Shown: positions 42,919 to 52,066, counted from the stretch's first letter. The stretch is DNA of 64,000 nucleotides from Saccharopolyspora ipomoeae (GCF_029952525.1 NZ_JASAOF010000006.1:62001-126000); one strand, 5' to 3'. The notes: generated by a model from the sequence alone, not told the origin. Translations and numbers: made by a program.

Positions 42919-44870
42919 CGCTCCCGCTTCTTCGCCTGTGCAGCCTCGTCATTGGCATCGGTGATGGCCGGAAGGGTCTGGTCGCCCGAGTCGAGCTTCG
43001 GCAATGAGGTGAGTGGGAACTCGCGGGCGGGTTGGTATTTGGTGGCTTTCAACGAGATCCCGCTGGTGTAGGTGAAGAATTCGAAAGGGGTCGCTGAATC
43101 GGCTGCTTCGGATCTCGGACCCGGTGGGTACGAGACCTTGCGCGGATCGCTGATCGTGTCAGGCGAGAGCACCTTGCTGATCAGGGGATCCCACTGCTCG
43201 ACGACTGACGGGATGGTGGCCTGCGCCCACGCGCGGAAGGCGGAGACATAGGCGGACTGATCGACAGATTGCGGCTGCGGGGCCGGTCCGTACCTGCTGC
43301 TGGAACGCCAGACGACGCTGGACTGCTCGTCAACTTCGACCGTGCACGAGCCATACCCGACCGGACGGCCACCCCCGATGTGTTGCCACGCCTCCGTCCC
43401 GCCCAGGCAACCGGGTTGCAGCGCGGCGAGCAGGCTCCCGAGCTGCTGTTCGTCGATGTCGGTGAAGGACAACCTCGCGGTGTACACGGCACCTTGGTCG
43501 ACCACGTGCGCGGACCGCGACATGTTCTTGTTGCTGGGCACTCTTTCGTCACCGCGAGCCGGTGTCGCTCGTCCGTCGGGAAGTTTCGTGTGCCAGTAGT
43601 ACTTCCGTCCGCGAAGCATTCTGGGGCTGTCGGCATCAGCCTGAGACCCCCATTCGCGGAGCGGCCGACCTCTCGTTGTCCGGCTCTCGAACGCGTCGTT
43701 GACGAGGTAGAACTGTCCGGTACCGGGACGCGGTGCACCCAACGGTGGCAGTACGACCTTCCGGGTGGTGACTTCGCCTTGGGCGGTCGCATCACCGAAG
43801 CGGACGTGCCCCCGGTAGGAGTGTTGCTCGGCCCGTTCGCGGGTGTCTCGCTCGGTCTCCGCTGAACCGAACAGGCGGCAGCTGGGGCAGAGGTCATCGC
43901 TCTTGGTGCAGGGACGCAGTCCCGGGGGAATCCGCTCGCTCGCGGGCTCTCCTTGGAGGTGACGCCAGATCATCCCCAGCCGAAGGGCGACGATCTCGTT
44001 CCCGTTCATCACAGCCCACACCGGCTGACCTGGAGTCAACTTCCGGCTCGCGAGGTACCGGTGACCGACGGTCTTGTTGCCGAGCTGCACCGGCTCGGTC
44101 TGCTGACCGGGCGTCCTGTTGACCAGCTGCGCGGTACGCAGGTCGTCAGCGCCGGCCACTGCCAAGAGATAGCGGTTCCAGACCTCGGGCGACACCGTGA
44201 CCAGGTCCGCTTGACTCGTGGGCTTGAGCGGTGCCCGCCGGATCTGGGCGGAGTAGGGCTTCTTCGAGCTTCCCGGACGCGCTGCGGTGATGAACACGAC
44301 CCAATCGCCTTGAGGATTGTGGTTCGCCTCGATGACGGCACCAGAACCGGGATCGAACTTGACATCAAGCCGGGCACCGGAGGTGAGCGCCTTCTCGTCG
44401 TTCAGCTGCACCAGCTTGTCCTGTTTGACGCGCAGCCGGAGCGAAGCGTTCTTGCCCGACTTCTCGCACAGGCGCAGGACTGGGGGAGAGTTCTCGTCCG
44501 CGTGCTCGTCCACGATGGCCATGCGCACGTCGCCGATCTGCTCACCCGACGAAGAATCCCGGTATGCGGGGCAGAAGTCGCTGTTGAAGACTCGGAGGCA
44601 CCCGCCGACAAGTGTCTCGTGCAACGAGCGGATCGCGCCTTTGAGGGCGGACCCGGGGATGAACGGCGTTCCGTCGGAACGGCGCGGTACGTCGGTCTGC
44701 CGGGAGGTGATATCTCGTAGCAGGAGTGGCGTCCGCGTCGTGATGGTCACCTGGAGGAAACCGGAGAGGAGGTCACCGTTGCCAGCGTGACCGTGCGGTG
44801 TACCGCGGGGTGCGGGTTCATCCGGGAAAGGAACGAACGTATAGGGATTGATGAAGGACCCCTCGGCCAA
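42915..44870 (-). CDS. TIGR03986-type large RAMP protein
   Basis: 651 residues. The N-terminus FINPYTFVPF and the SGFLQVTITTRTPLLLRD strand are typical of the TIGR03986 CRISPR RAMP family. IPGSALKGAIRSLHE is the first RAMP loop, CPSCRLFG a cysteine motif, and GGGRPVGYGSC a glycine-rich loop. It belongs to III-D-like effector operons and probably forms fused Cas7-type segments. I chose TTG at 44870, which is preceded by GGGAGG at good spacing; a TTG at 44915 is possible. First gene of the seven-gene effector operon. Confidence 0.88.
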   Translation of the reverse strand: MAEGSFINPYTFVPFPDEPAPRGTPHGHAGNGDLLSGFLQVTITTRTPLLLRDITSRQTDVPRRSDGTPFIPGSALKGAIRSLHETLVGGCLRVFNSDFCPAYRDSSSGEQIGDVRMAIVDEHADENSPPVLRLCEKSGKNASLRLRVKQDKLVQLNDEKALTSGARLDVKFDPGSGAVIEANHNPQGDWVVFITAARPGSSKKPYSAQIRRAPLKPTSQADLVTVSPEVWNRYLLAVAGADDLRTAQLVNRTPGQQTEPVQLGNKTVGHRYLASRKLTPGQPVWAVMNGNEIVALRLGMIWRHLQGEPASERIPPGLRPCTKSDDLCPSCRLFGSAETERDTRERAEQHSYRGHVRFGDATAQGEVTTRKVVLPPLGAPRPGTGQFYLVNDAFESRTTRGRPLREWGSQADADSPRMLRGRKYYWHTKLPDGRATPARGDERVPSNKNMSRSAHVVDQGAVYTARLSFTDIDEQQLGSLLAALQPGCLGGTEAWQHIGGGRPVGYGSCTVEVDEQSSVVWRSSSRYGPAPQPQSVDQSAYVSAFRAWAQATIPSVVEQWDPLISKVLSPDTISDPRKVSYPPGPRSEAADSATPFEFFTYTSGISLKATKYQPAREFPLTSLPKLDSGDQTLPAITDANDEAAQAKKRER

Positions 44871-45050
44871 GTACTGCCTCCCGCAAGAGTGTCGAGGACA
44901 CCGGACGCACCGCAACGCCCGCTCTCGAACGCGGAAGGTTACCGAATGAACCCCGAGCGTGATGGCCTTTCCTCAAAACTTGATCAAAGTCCCTGGTTAG
45001 GGAAGCGGACCGTGTGCAGTCACCGGGTGCCGCGGCGGTGAACGACCGCC

Positions 45051-45773
45051 TCAGCTGGGTTCGTGTTCGGCAAGCTGGACGGCAAGGTCGGCGATGTCGC
45101 GGGCGATCACGTCCCACGGGCCCGTTGCGTGGAGGTCTTCGCGCTGGTCCGGGCCGTACTCCGTCGGGCGGGGGACGAATGCCGTCCGCAGCCCGGCCTT
45201 CTTGGCGGCTTCGAGGTCTGCGTTGTGGGCGGCGCACAGCATCACGCGCTCGGGTGGCAGGTGGAGGAGGTCGGCGGTGCGCAGGTACGCGCCCGGGTCG
45301 GGCTTGTAGGTGCGGGTGATGTCGGAGCCGATGATCACGTCCCACGGCAGGCCCGCGTGCTTGGCCATGTTGGTCAGCAGGGCGGTGTGGCCGTTGGACA
45401 GCGGTCCGATGATGAAGTCCCGCTTGATCTCGGTGAGGCCTGGAACGCTGTCGGGCCAGGCGGGAACGCGGTGCCACGCCCGGTTCAGCCAGTCCACATC
45501 GGACGGTTCGCGGTCCAGGGGGAGGCCGAACTCGGCTGCGGTGGCTTCGAGGTTCTCGCGGTGCAGCACGTCGAGGTCGACGAAGCCTCGCTCGCCGCGG
45601 CGGACCGGTGCCATCGACGGCAGGTACCGGCCTCGCCAGGCGAGGGCGAACGCGTTCGCGTCGACGGCGTCCCCGGCGAACTCGGTGACGGCTTGCGCGA
45701 TGCCGGTTCTCCAGTCGACGACGGTGCCGAAGGTGTCGAACAGCACCGCGTCCACCAGGCGTTTCGGTCGCAT
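45051..45773 (-). CDS. HAD-superfamily haloacid dehalogenase, type II
   Basis: 240 residues. The nucleophile is in AVLFDTFGTVVDWR (motif I, about D12). Motif II is in IGPLSNGHTALL, the lysine in TRTYKPDPGAY and motif IV in MLCAAHNADLEAAKKAG. This is the L-2-haloacid dehalogenase subgroup, whose true substrates in actinomycetes are mostly unknown. It lies upstream of the cas effector operon on the same strand with 180 bp between. ATG at 45773. Confidence 0.88.
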   Translation of the reverse strand: MRPKRLVDAVLFDTFGTVVDWRTGIAQAVTEFAGDAVDANAFALAWRGRYLPSMAPVRRGERGFVDLDVLHRENLEATAAEFGLPLDREPSDVDWLNRAWHRVPAWPDSVPGLTEIKRDFIIGPLSNGHTALLTNMAKHAGLPWDVIIGSDITRTYKPDPGAYLRTADLLHLPPERVMLCAAHNADLEAAKKAGLRTAFVPRPTEYGPDQREDLHATGPWDVIARDIADLAVQLAEHEPS

Positions 45774-45848
45774 CGTCGCCCTCCCGGGTCGTGGTCAACG
45801 GTCGCAGGTTACGAGCTCGTCGGCGCTCCCGGAAGGGCGACGCGGCGG

Positions 45849-46850
45849 TCAGCTGCGGGACTTCGGCGCGTTCTCCGCGGTTTTGCCGGGATCGGTGACC
45901 ACGACCGGCGCGAGGATCTCGTTCATCTTCGCCACCAGGTCCGCGTCCAGCCGCACTCCCGCGGCCACGGCGTTCTCCGACACCTGCTCGGGCCGGGAGG
46001 CGCCGATGATCGCGGCCGAGACGTTGTCGTTCTGCAGCACCCACGCCACCGCCAGCTGGGTCAGCGTCAGGCCGGCTTCCTCGGCGAGGGGTTTGAGCAG
46101 TTGGACGCGTTCCAGGACCTCGTCGCGCAGGTAGCGGGCCACGAAGGTGGAGCCGCGCTCGTCGGTGGCGCGCGAACCCTCCGGCGGCGCGGCGCCCGGC
46201 AGGTACTTGCCGGTCAGCACGCCCTGGGCGATGGGGGAGAACACGATCTGCCCGATTCCCAGCTCGCGGGACGCGGGCACGACCTCGCCCTCGATGACCC
46301 GCCACAACGCGGAGTACTGGGGCTGGTTCGACACCAGCGGGATCCGAAGCTCCCGGGCCAGCTGGTGGCCTTCGCGGATCTGCTCGGCGGTCCACTCGGA
46401 AACACCGATGTAATGGGCTTTTCCGCTGCGGACGACGTCGGCGAAGGCTTCCATCGTCTCCTCCAGGGGAGTCTCCGGATCGTAGCGGTGCGCCTGGTAG
46501 AGGTCGACGTAGTCGGTCTGCAGCCTGCGCAGCGAGTTGTCGATCGACTCCATGATGTGCTTGCGGGACAGCCCGCGGTCGTTCTTGCCCTCGCCCATCG
46601 GGTGGTAGACCTTCGTGAAGATCTCCAGCCCCTCGCGGCGCTCCGAGCGCAACGCCCGCCCGAGGACTTCCTCGGCGCGCCCACCTGCGTAGACGTCAGC
46701 GGTGTCGAAGCTGGTGATGCCGTTGTTCAGCGCGGCCCGCACGCACGCCACGGCGGCGTTCTCCTCGACCTGGGAGCCGTGCGTGATCCAGTTGCCGTAG
46801 ACCAGCTCGCTGATGATCATGCCGCTGCTGCCCAGATGCCGGTACTGCAT
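45849..46850 (-). CDS. aldo/keto reductase family oxidoreductase
   Basis: 333 residues. A TIM-barrel NADPH enzyme with the AKR motifs: SFDTADVYAGGRAEE (Asp and Tyr), IFTKVYHP (Lys), and the nucleotide-binding end IIGASRPEQVSENA. It resembles the YghZ/potassium-channel beta-subunit-like group. ATG at 46850, six bases after GAGGA. Substrate unknown. It sits between the Cas operon and arrays 3-5 without obvious link to them. Confidence 0.9.
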   Translation of the reverse strand: MQYRHLGSSGMIISELVYGNWITHGSQVEENAAVACVRAALNNGITSFDTADVYAGGRAEEVLGRALRSERREGLEIFTKVYHPMGEGKNDRGLSRKHIMESIDNSLRRLQTDYVDLYQAHRYDPETPLEETMEAFADVVRSGKAHYIGVSEWTAEQIREGHQLARELRIPLVSNQPQYSALWRVIEGEVVPASRELGIGQIVFSPIAQGVLTGKYLPGAAPPEGSRATDERGSTFVARYLRDEVLERVQLLKPLAEEAGLTLTQLAVAWVLQNDNVSAAIIGASRPEQVSENAVAAGVRLDADLVAKMNEILAPVVVTDPGKTAENAPKSRS

Positions 46851-47408
46851 TCGCGTCCTCCTGGTTGCCTCGAAGCGCAAGCCGCCGTTCGCAGCATAAG
46901 CCGTTGCTCCACCCGATCGGCTAACTCGCATTCGATCATCGCAGGTCAGGCGCCTATTTGCGATCAACGGAGGGTGTTCGGCGGGAGAAATCCCTTGCGT
47001 AAACGCCAGGTAACCGCCAAGGTATCGATCGCAGCCCGTGCTTCGGCCGGGTGTGCGGCCTGGCGAGACAACGGAGTCCCGCCAGGCGTCGAAAGTTCCA
47101 GGGCCGATGTGCGACGACGCCCGGCCCTACGGAGTCGAAGAGGATTTTTCCTGGTGCGCAACATCCGCCGGCAACGGACCGCCGACGAAGACAGGGCGGG
47201 CACCACCCGCCTCCTCCTCCGAGCCGCCTGGCTACAACTCTTCACCTCCTTCGTACGCTGACCACCTGGACGAGGGGTGTCCAGTTCTTCGAGGTGCGTG
47301 TCTGATCGGCATCGTTGAACCCTCGCGAAGTCCGTCCGCTCGGTGCGCGTTGCGCCTGGTCCTCTGCGGTCCTGCTGATGCGCGGTCGCCGTACGAGCGG
47401 ACGGCTTC
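46851..47408. other. 558-bp intergenic region left of array 3 leader
   Basis: No convincing coding sequence. Frames in this stretch are arginine-rich in every direction and match nothing I know. It probably contains the aldo/keto reductase promoter on the left. Confidence 0.45.
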
Positions 47409-47585
47409 GCGAGCGGTCCAGCGGTGACCGTCCCAGGCGTAGGTGCTCGCATGTCGAATTCCTAGGTCAAGGCGTTGGTGGCTGAGTGTAAGATCGTCTA
47501 GGTTGGTCGTGCGCGATCTCCAATGGGGGTCGCTCGCCTTGATCTTTGAAAACCCAGGTCAGACCCGGTGGATTTGGACAGCCCC
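47409..47585 (+). promoter_or_regulatory. leader of array 3
   Basis: Shared leader blocks in order: hairpin (GCGAGC with GCTCGC, 47409-47450, weaker than in the other leaders), AGGTCA, GTGTAAGATCGTCTA, GCGATCTCCA, CGCTCGCCTTGATC, TTTGAAAACCC, GGACAGCCCC, then the first repeat. Confidence 0.85.
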
Positions 47586-48053
47586 GTCACCGGCCTCCCC
47601 GGCCGGTCCTCATTGCCACTCTTGGGTTCGAGGTTGGTGCGGCGGTAGTGGCTGTTGGCCGTCACCGGCCTCCCCGGCCGGTCCTCATTGCCACCAGATG
47701 CAGTGAGTTCGACCAGCTCAGAGCTCGCGGCCGTCACCGGCCGGTCCTCATTGCCACATCACTTCCTCGGGCGACCACGACCCGCCTCCCACTCCTGTCA
47801 CCGGCCTCCCCGGCCGGTCCCCATTGCCACAAGTCGGGAATTGCCACGGAGTGGCCGAGTATGCGTCTGTCACCGGCCTCCCCGGCCGGTCCCCATTGCC
47901 ACTCCGGGCGGACAACGGTGGGTAGGAGGTCGGTGTCCCGGACCGTCACCGGCCTCCCTGGCCGGTCCCCATTGCCACTCGACCAGCGGGTGTTCGGGGT
48001 AGCCGCATGTCCTGATGCCGTCACCGGCCTCCCCGGCCGGTCCCCATTGCAAC
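47586..48053 (+). CRISPR. CRISPR array 3, 7 repeats
   Basis: 34-nt repeats (GTCACCGGCC-TCCCC-GGCCGGTCCTCATTGCCAC, hyphens mark the loop) start at 47586, 47661, 47797, 47869, 47945 and 48020. A 25-nt deleted copy lies at 47733. The four distal repeats read CCCCATTG where the proximal ones read CCTCATTG, and the last ends CAAC. Spacers are 38-42 nt. Leader on the left, transcription rightwards. Confidence 0.97.
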
Positions 48054-48133
48054 GTTGCCAAGCCGGACCCGGGTTCTCTGCTCGGTAGGTTCACTCGGCG
48101 TCATCTGTCGGTGTCTTCGCCTACGCTCTATTC

Positions 48134-49339
48134 ATGTCTTCCTCGGTGGGAGCAAGGATTCGGTTGGCGCGGGAGCGCGTCGGGATGAGTCGTCGTGTGC
48201 TGGGTGGGCTCGTTGAGCGGTCGGCCGAGTGGGTGAAGGCGGTCGAGACGGGCCGGTTGCAGACGCCGAAGTTATCGATGCTCGCCAAGATCGCGCACGC
48301 GCTCGACGTGCGGGACCTGGCCGAGCTCACCGGAAACGGGGACGCGGTCTCGGTCTCCAAGTACGGTCCGGCCGCGGCCCACGCCGCGCTTCACGACGTT
48401 CAGGAGGCGTTGACGGAATATCGGCTGAAGCCGGAGTCGCGCGCGGTGGATCTGGCGCATCTGCGGGAGCGGCTGGCAGGTGCGTGGAAGGTTCGGCACG
48501 CTTCGCCGGATCACCGCACGCGCCTCGGCGAACTGCTGCCCGCGTTGATCCGCGACGCCCCAACCGCTGTCCGCGCACGTCAAGGCCCGCAACGACGCGA
48601 GGCGCGACGCGTCCTGGCGGGTGTTTACCGGCTCGCGGACTTCTACGTGGCGTTCCAGCCCGCGCCGGAACTGGTGTGGCTGGTCGCGGACCGCGCCGTC
48701 ACCGAGGCGCAGGAAACCGACGACCCGTACGAGATGGCGGCGAGCGCGTGGGCGCTGGTGCAGGCGTTGCGCGAGTCGGGGCGCTGGGAGGAGGCGATCA
48801 GCGTGGCCACCGACGGCATCGCCCAGGTCGAACCCCACCTCGACTCGTGCCCGGACGACTGGCGGGGCATCGTCGGCGCGCTGCACGCGGAGAACGCCCT
48901 CACCTGCGCCCGTCAAGGCCGGCACGGTGAAGCCTGGCGGCACTGGGAAGCAGCGAACCGGTTCGCCCAACGGCTCGGAACCGAATACCGCCATGTGCAA
49001 ACGAGTTTCGGTCTGCCCGTGATGAAGGCCAACGCCGTCACCCTCGGCGTGGAACTCCGCCGCGCGGGAGAAGCGCGACGCGCAGCCGACTTCGACCCGG
49101 CCGACATCGCCTCCGTTCCACGTCGTGCCCGGCACCTCATCGAGGTCGCCAGGGTGCACGACCTGCAAGGAGATCGGGACACCACGCTCGCGATCCTCGA
49201 CCGCTCGGTGCGAACCGCTCCCGAGACGGCCCGCTTCAACGGATGGGCGCGCGAACTCACGCACTCCCTGCTCGCCCAACCACCCACGGGCCAGGCCGCG
49301 GTCGTCCGTTCCCTCGCCACCCGCATCGGCGTCCACTGA
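48134..49339 (+). CDS. XRE-type HTH regulator with TPR-like C-terminal region
   Basis: 401 residues. The N-terminal helix-turn-helix spans about residues 5-60 (ARIRLARERVGMSRRVLGG, then LSMLAKIAHALDV). The rest is an array of helical pairs rich in Ala, Arg and Leu, resembling the TPR-containing regulators common in actinomycetes. It ends VRSLATRIGVH. ATG at 48134, 80 bp after array 3. Two small genes follow. Its target is unknown; its location between arrays invites a test of arrays as targets. Confidence 0.82.
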   Translation: MSSSVGARIRLARERVGMSRRVLGGLVERSAEWVKAVETGRLQTPKLSMLAKIAHALDVRDLAELTGNGDAVSVSKYGPAAAHAALHDVQEALTEYRLKPESRAVDLAHLRERLAGAWKVRHASPDHRTRLGELLPALIRDAPTAVRARQGPQRREARRVLAGVYRLADFYVAFQPAPELVWLVADRAVTEAQETDDPYEMAASAWALVQALRESGRWEEAISVATDGIAQVEPHLDSCPDDWRGIVGALHAENALTCARQGRHGEAWRHWEAANRFAQRLGTEYRHVQTSFGLPVMKANAVTLGVELRRAGEARRAADFDPADIASVPRRARHLIEVARVHDLQGDRDTTLAILDRSVRTAPETARFNGWARELTHSLLAQPPTGQAAVVRSLATRIGVH

Positions 49340-49396
49340 TCGGGTGGAGGTACGAAACGTACCCGATTCCCCCTGCGGCGGGCCGATGTTGAGGGC

Positions 49397-49585
49397 ATGA
49401 CTGGAACAACTCTGGGGGCGGTCGCGCGGCGGTGGCTGCCGTCGCCGTCACTGCGAGACGTCGAAACCCACCTCGTCGTGGAAGGCGAGCCGACCGCCGC
49501 GTGCGGACAACCGGTGATGTGGGCGGAACCCGGGCACCCCACGACCCGACGCCCCCGCTGCAAGACCTGCGAGCGCCCACGATGA
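49397..49585 (+). CDS. small Cys-containing hypothetical protein
   Basis: 62 residues ending CKTCERPR, with ACGQP earlier: a possible small zinc-binding fold like others accompanying XRE/TPR regulators in actinomycetes. It begins 57 bp after the regulator and overlaps the next small gene by 4 bp (ATGA), which supports both. Function unknown. Confidence 0.6.
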   Translation: MTGTTLGAVARRWLPSPSLRDVETHLVVEGEPTAACGQPVMWAEPGHPTTRRPRCKTCERPR

Positions 49586-49779
49586 CCACTCGCGAAGCGG
49601 CACTGGCTATCGCTCTCCGCCAAACCCAATGGCTCCTCGACGAAGCAGCCTATGACGCCGGGGGCGGACGCCTCACCGGGCAGGACTGCCAACAACTCGG
49701 CCAACACCTCCGAGACCTCGCGGAGGTTCTCGACACCTACCCAGCGCCCGCAATCCCGACGAAGAGGCTCACGCAGTGA
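49582..49779 (+). CDS. small helical hypothetical protein
   Basis: 65 residues forming two amphipathic helices (TREAALAIALRQTQWLLDEA and CQQLGQHLRDLAEVLDTY). ATG overlaps the preceding stop. Too short to assign. Probably co-transcribed with the XRE/TPR regulator. Confidence 0.55.
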   Translation: MTTREAALAIALRQTQWLLDEAAYDAGGGRLTGQDCQQLGQHLRDLAEVLDTYPAPAIPTKRLTQ

Positions 49780-49826
49780 CGCTGGCTCGCGCTCAGCTCA
49801 AGCCAGCAGAACAGGCGATCGAGCTG

Positions 49827-50004
49827 TGCGAGCGGTCCAGCGGTGACCGTCCCAGGCGTAGCCGCTCGCACGCCCTTTTCGCAGGTCAGGAGCCTGGTGG
49901 CTGGGTGTAAGATCGTCTAGGTTGGTTGTGCGCGATCTCCATTGGGGGTCGCTCGCCTTGATCTTTGAAAACCCAGGTCAGACCCGGTGGATTTGGACAG
50001 CCCC
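49827..50004 (+). promoter_or_regulatory. leader of array 4
   Basis: 10-bp stem GTGCGAGCGG/CCGCTCGCAC (49827-49836 with 49863-49872) followed by GCCCTTTT. Then come CAGGTCA, GTGTAAGATCGTCTA, GCGATCTCCA, CGCTCGCCTTGATC, TTTGAAAACCC and GGACAGCCCC. Nearly identical to the array 3 leader from the GTAAGATC block onward. Confidence 0.85.
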
Positions 50005-50330
50005 GTCACCGGCCTCCCCGGCCGGTCCTCATTGCCACACTCGCGCGAGAACCCAGGTCTTGAGCTCTGTTTTCGTCCGTCACCGGCCTCCCCGGCCGGT
50101 CCTCATTGCCACCCTCTAGGGGGCGCCAACGCTGCGCCGGTAGATCATTCCGTCACCGGCCTCCCCGGCCGGTCCTCATTGCCACTAGAAGAGCGTGCCC
50201 TTCTTGTCGTGCATCACGGCGCGCTGTCACCGGCCTCTCCGGCCGGTCCTCATTGCCACATGACTTCGTTCGTCTTGCCAACGCCACCTTTGTTCTGCCA
50301 CTGGCATATCCGACCGGTGCTCGTTGCCGC
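50005..50330 (+). CRISPR. CRISPR array 4, 4 repeats plus one degenerate
   Basis: 34-nt repeats at 50005, 50079, 50152 and 50226, same sequence as array 3 (the fourth with one change in the loop). A degenerate copy lies at 50297-50330, with several substitutions but the same length. Spacers 37-40 nt. Leader on the left. Confidence 0.95.
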
Positions 50331-50485
50331 GTGACTGCCGCAGCCTTCTTCTGTTCGTGCTTGGCGGGCCGTCTGTCGCCATCCCGACGACTCAGGTGGG
50401 TGCATTTTGCCTGGTCGAGGGGCATCAGCTGATCGTGTGATGGCTAGGCTGGGTGGTTCTTGGTGGTGGAATGAGGTGGTTCCTC

Positions 50486-51031
50486 GTGTCTGACAAGGCT
50501 CTTGGTAAGCGGGTTCGGGAGTTGCGGGGGCGGTTGTTCAGCCCGCCGGGCTTGTCGGTGTACGGATCGTTGGTGCTCACCGCAGCGACCGCGGCCGCAC
50601 GTGCGCGGAAGAACGGGCGTGCGCGGAGCCTGCTTGCCGAGAGTTCCGAGGTCGCGCACCGGATCGACGAGGATCGGCAGGGCTACCAGACCGCGTTCGG
50701 TCCGTCGCAAGTTGCGATGCAGAGTGTCGATGTCGGTGTGCAGACCGAGGAATTCGGCGACGTTCTCACCGCCGCTCGCGGCATGCCCAACGCGGGAGCA
50801 GCCCTGTCTCTGGCAGCCAGGGCTCGGCACCTCACCGACCGGGCACTGGCGCACACCCGGCTGGGACAGTACGACAAAGCCGCCAACTTCGTCCTCACCG
50901 CTGAGCAGATGGCGCCGGACTGGGCCAAGCATCAGACGCTCCTCAAATCCGTCACCCGCGATCTGCTCGGCACCCGCGAGTCCCGGACACCCCGACTCCG
51001 CAGCATGGCCGGACGCATCGGCGTCCGATAG
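50486..51031 (+). CDS. internally deleted XRE/TPR regulator derivative
   Basis: 181 residues. The first 17 (VSDKALGKRVRELRGRL) look like the start of an XRE helix-turn-helix. They are joined directly to a C-terminal TPR-like segment (LSVYGSLVLTAATAAARA, YQTAFGPSQVAMQ, ARHLTDRALAHTRLGQYDKA) ending MAGRIGVR. The HTH body and much of the helical array are missing while the frame stays open, which suggests an in-frame deletion. GTG at 50486 after GAGGTGG. It may be non-functional or a dominant partner of related regulators. Confidence 0.6.
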   Translation: MSDKALGKRVRELRGRLFSPPGLSVYGSLVLTAATAAARARKNGRARSLLAESSEVAHRIDEDRQGYQTAFGPSQVAMQSVDVGVQTEEFGDVLTAARGMPNAGAALSLAARARHLTDRALAHTRLGQYDKAANFVLTAEQMAPDWAKHQTLLKSVTRDLLGTRESRTPRLRSMAGRIGVR

Positions 51032-51052
51032 TCGAACGTCAGGCCGCTCCAT

Positions 51053-51229
51053 GCGAGCGGCCCAGCGGTGACCGTTCCAGGCGTGGCCGCTCGCTTACCG
51101 TTTTCACAGGTCATGGCGTTGGTGGTCGGGTGTAAGATCGTCTAAGTTGGTTCTGCGCGATCTCCAAGAGGGGTCGCTCGCCTTGATCTTTGAAAACGCA
51201 GGTCAGACCCGCTGCATTTGGATAGCCCT
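51053..51229 (+). promoter_or_regulatory. leader of array 5
   Basis: 10-bp stem GCGAGCGGCC/GGCCGCTCGC (51053-51062 with 51085-51094) followed by TTACCGTTTT. Then come CAGGTCA, GTGTAAGATCGTCTA, GCGATCTCCA, CGCTCGCCTTGATC, TTTGAAAACGC and GGATAGCCCT before the first repeat. Confidence 0.85.
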
Positions 51230-51937
51230 GTCACCGGCCTCCACGGCCGGACCTCATTGCCACCAGGGTCTCGGCTGCCGGGTCTTGGGTGCCGACACCC
51301 TGTCACCGGCCTCCACGGCCGGACCTCATTGCCACACCGCTGGCGCGGTGTCGATGGTCGGTGTGCTCAAACGGCTGTCACCGGCCTCCACGGCCGGTCC
51401 TCATTGCCACGCGGGCGTCGGGGCGGTGCTTGTCCAGTGTGCAGAACTGTCACCGGCCTCCACGGCCGGTCCTCATTGCCACCCAAGCGGTTCGTGCTCG
51501 TTTTCTGGATTGAGCGCCACGACTGTCACCGGCCTCCACGGCCGGTCCTCATTGCCACCCGGCTGCTGAGGTCTTCGGTCCCGGTGTGGCCGCAGCTGCT
51601 GTCACCGGCCTCCACGGCCGGTCCTCATTGCCACGGGATGATCTCGGCGATCAGGTTGACGGCGTGCTCGCTGGCGTCTGTCACCGGCCTCCACAGCCGG
51701 TCCTCATTGCCACGAACTTCCTCAGTTGAGCTGCTGATGATGTCGTCGGCTGCTGTCACCGGTCTCCTCGGCCGGTCCTCATTGCCACCTCAGCAACTCG
51801 GGCGCGACGGCCTCCAGCGGCTCCCAACTGTCACCGGCCTCCCCGTCCGGTCCCCATTGCGACGACTTGGTCCCGTGCAGGTCGTAGATCCGGATGTGCG
51901 GCTGTTACCGGTCTACCGGGCCGGTTCTTGTCGCGAG
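51230..51937 (+). CRISPR. CRISPR array 5, 10 repeats, last two degenerate
   Basis: 34-nt repeats start at 51230, 51302, 51377, 51449, 51525, 51601, 51680, 51755, 51830 and 51904. The core is GGCC-TCCAC-GGCC. The first two repeats have GGACCTC where the others have GGTCCTC. Copies 8, 9 and 10 carry increasing substitutions. Spacers 38-45 nt. Leader on the left. Confidence 0.97.
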
Positions 51938-52015
51938 CGCAGGAAGCCGAGTACTTTGCGCATCGCGTACAGCAACGGCCATTGTCGGTTTTTGCGGTGA
52001 TGCTTTCGGCACAAA

Positions 52016-52053
52016 GAAATCCCCTGGCCACCACGTGGTGACCAGGGGATTTC
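52016..52053 (-). terminator. terminator after GH3 gene
   Basis: 12-bp stem GAAATCCCCTGG/CCAGGGGATTTC (52016-52027 with 52042-52053) with a further palindromic CACCACGTGGTG inside. On the minus strand it is followed by TTTG. It lies 13 bp past the GH3 stop. Confidence 0.8.
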
Positions 52054-52066
52054 CAGAATCGTCAGG

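Noticed and set aside
45051-46850. HAD dehalogenase and aldo/keto reductase as members of the CRISPR system
   Set aside because: Complete metabolic enzymes with their own spacing; no overlap with the cas operon and no known functional link.
46964-47452. Minus-strand open frame left of array 3
   Set aside because: Arginine-rich in composition, overlaps the array 3 leader hairpin, no family resemblance and no good ribosome-binding site.
47546-48088. Long repetitive frames inside CRISPR arrays, such as repeats of PASPAGPHCH
   Set aside because: They are translations of CRISPR repeats, seen in several frames and in all arrays; not a repeat protein.
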